The translations under genes and the position numbers were made by a program. Below, in pieces: positions 5,537 through 5,745 of a stretch of DNA of 5,745 nucleotides. The DNA is from Lachnospiraceae bacterium. Lineage in GTDB: Bacteria; Bacillota; Clostridia; Lachnospirales; Lachnospiraceae. The stretch covers positions 1 to 5,745 of the forward strand of contig CAAHDV010000040.1 in NCBI GenBank assembly GCA_900770535.1. Direction: 5' to 3'. The notes below the pieces were generated by a model. That model was not told the origin of the DNA, did no database searches, and saw only the letters and a program-made list of their open reading frames with translations. The stretch's first letter is position 1. Each line of letters begins with the position of its first letter.

Positions 5537-5745
5537 AGCAGACACCTCCTCCAAATTTTCTTGCGCCGCAGCCGGAACACTGCTGGCGGCAGTTCGGAGT
5601 TACCTTTTCACCGAGTGCAGTCAGCCACTCGCGTTTTAAGAACTCCTTAGTCACACCCGCGTCAATGAAATCCCACGGGAAGATCTCATCGAGGTTTCTT
5701 TCTCTTACGGTATAGAAATCCGGGTCCACGCCGCAGGTCTCAAAG
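5520..5745 (-). CDS. B12-binding/radical SAM protein, TIGR03960 type (partial, C-terminal 74 residues)
   Basis: The reading frame is open at the window edge and ends at the TAA at 5520-5522. The visible part contains GVDPDFYTVRERNLDEIFPW, then the segment FIDAGVTKEFLKREW, and a terminal cysteine cluster C-x3-C-x2-C-x9-C ending at CFEDKN. The FPWDFIDAGV segment is typical of the C-terminus of TIGR03960 proteins, which carry an N-terminal cobalamin-binding domain and a radical SAM core. Neither domain is in the window, so the assignment rests on this tail plus the DUF2344 gene immediately downstream, its almost invariant neighbour. The cysteine cluster could bind zinc or an iron-sulfur centre (inference). 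The reaction catalysed is unknown to me. Confidence 0.82.
   Translation of the reverse strand, partial: FETCGVDPDFYTVRERNLDEIFPWDFIDAGVTKEFLKREWLTALGEKVTPNCRQQCSGCGARKFGGGVCFEDKN
5543..5552 (-). promoter_or_regulatory. Strong Shine-Dalgarno for the DUF2344 gene, inside the upstream coding sequence
   Basis: GGAGGAGGTG ends six bases before TTG 5536 and decides that start. The same bases encode a glycine-rich stretch (FGGGV) near the end of the upstream radical SAM protein, so this DNA serves both as codons and as a ribosome-binding site. Confidence 0.8.

Overview
All supported genes lie on the minus strand, so the window is read from position 5745 down to 1. Gene content, strong Shine-Dalgarno (SD) sites, TTG starts, a two-domain TrkA and the rplU-prp order (Prp is the Firmicutes-type protease for L27) point to a Gram-positive Clostridia genome of intermediate GC. 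A Lachnospiraceae-like organism is my inference, not a proof.

Layout in transcription order: (1) 5745-5520, the C-terminal end of a B12-binding/radical SAM protein of the TIGR03960 type. (2) 5536-4823, its usual partner, a DUF2344/TIGR03936 protein. (3) 4830-3643, a short RNase E/G-family ribonuclease. These three overlap each other by 17 and 8 bases, and the second and third probably start with TTG. (4) 3608-2253, trkA, and (5) 2237-798, trkH, form a complete Trk potassium-uptake module 34 bases behind the ribonuclease. (6) A 202-base gap (797-596) holds phased A-tracts, a near-consensus sigma-A promoter and a structured leader. (7) rplU (ribosomal protein L21, 595-287) follows, then (8) prp (280 to the window edge), the cysteine protease that trims ribosomal protein L27. 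rpmA (L27) is expected just outside the window but is not seen.

The genes fall into two transcription units. The first runs from the radical SAM pair through the ribonuclease and probably on into trkA-trkH, because no terminator or promoter is visible between them. The second is the rplU-prp-(rpmA) ribosomal operon with its own strong promoter. No canonical intrinsic terminator separates trkH from the rplU promoter. In the first unit, TrkA is the cytoplasmic nucleotide-binding ring that gates TrkH, the membrane K+ channel-like subunit. The radical SAM pair has no function that I can assign.

There are no tRNA or rRNA genes, CRISPR arrays, insertion sequences or phage genes. This is mostly conserved housekeeping sequence. 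The points most worth a second look are the uncharacterised radical SAM/DUF2344 pair next to an RNase, the RNase without its Zn-link cysteines, a UUCG-capped hairpin inside the RNase coding sequence, the L21 leader, and the placing of trkAH between the RNase gene and the L21 operon.
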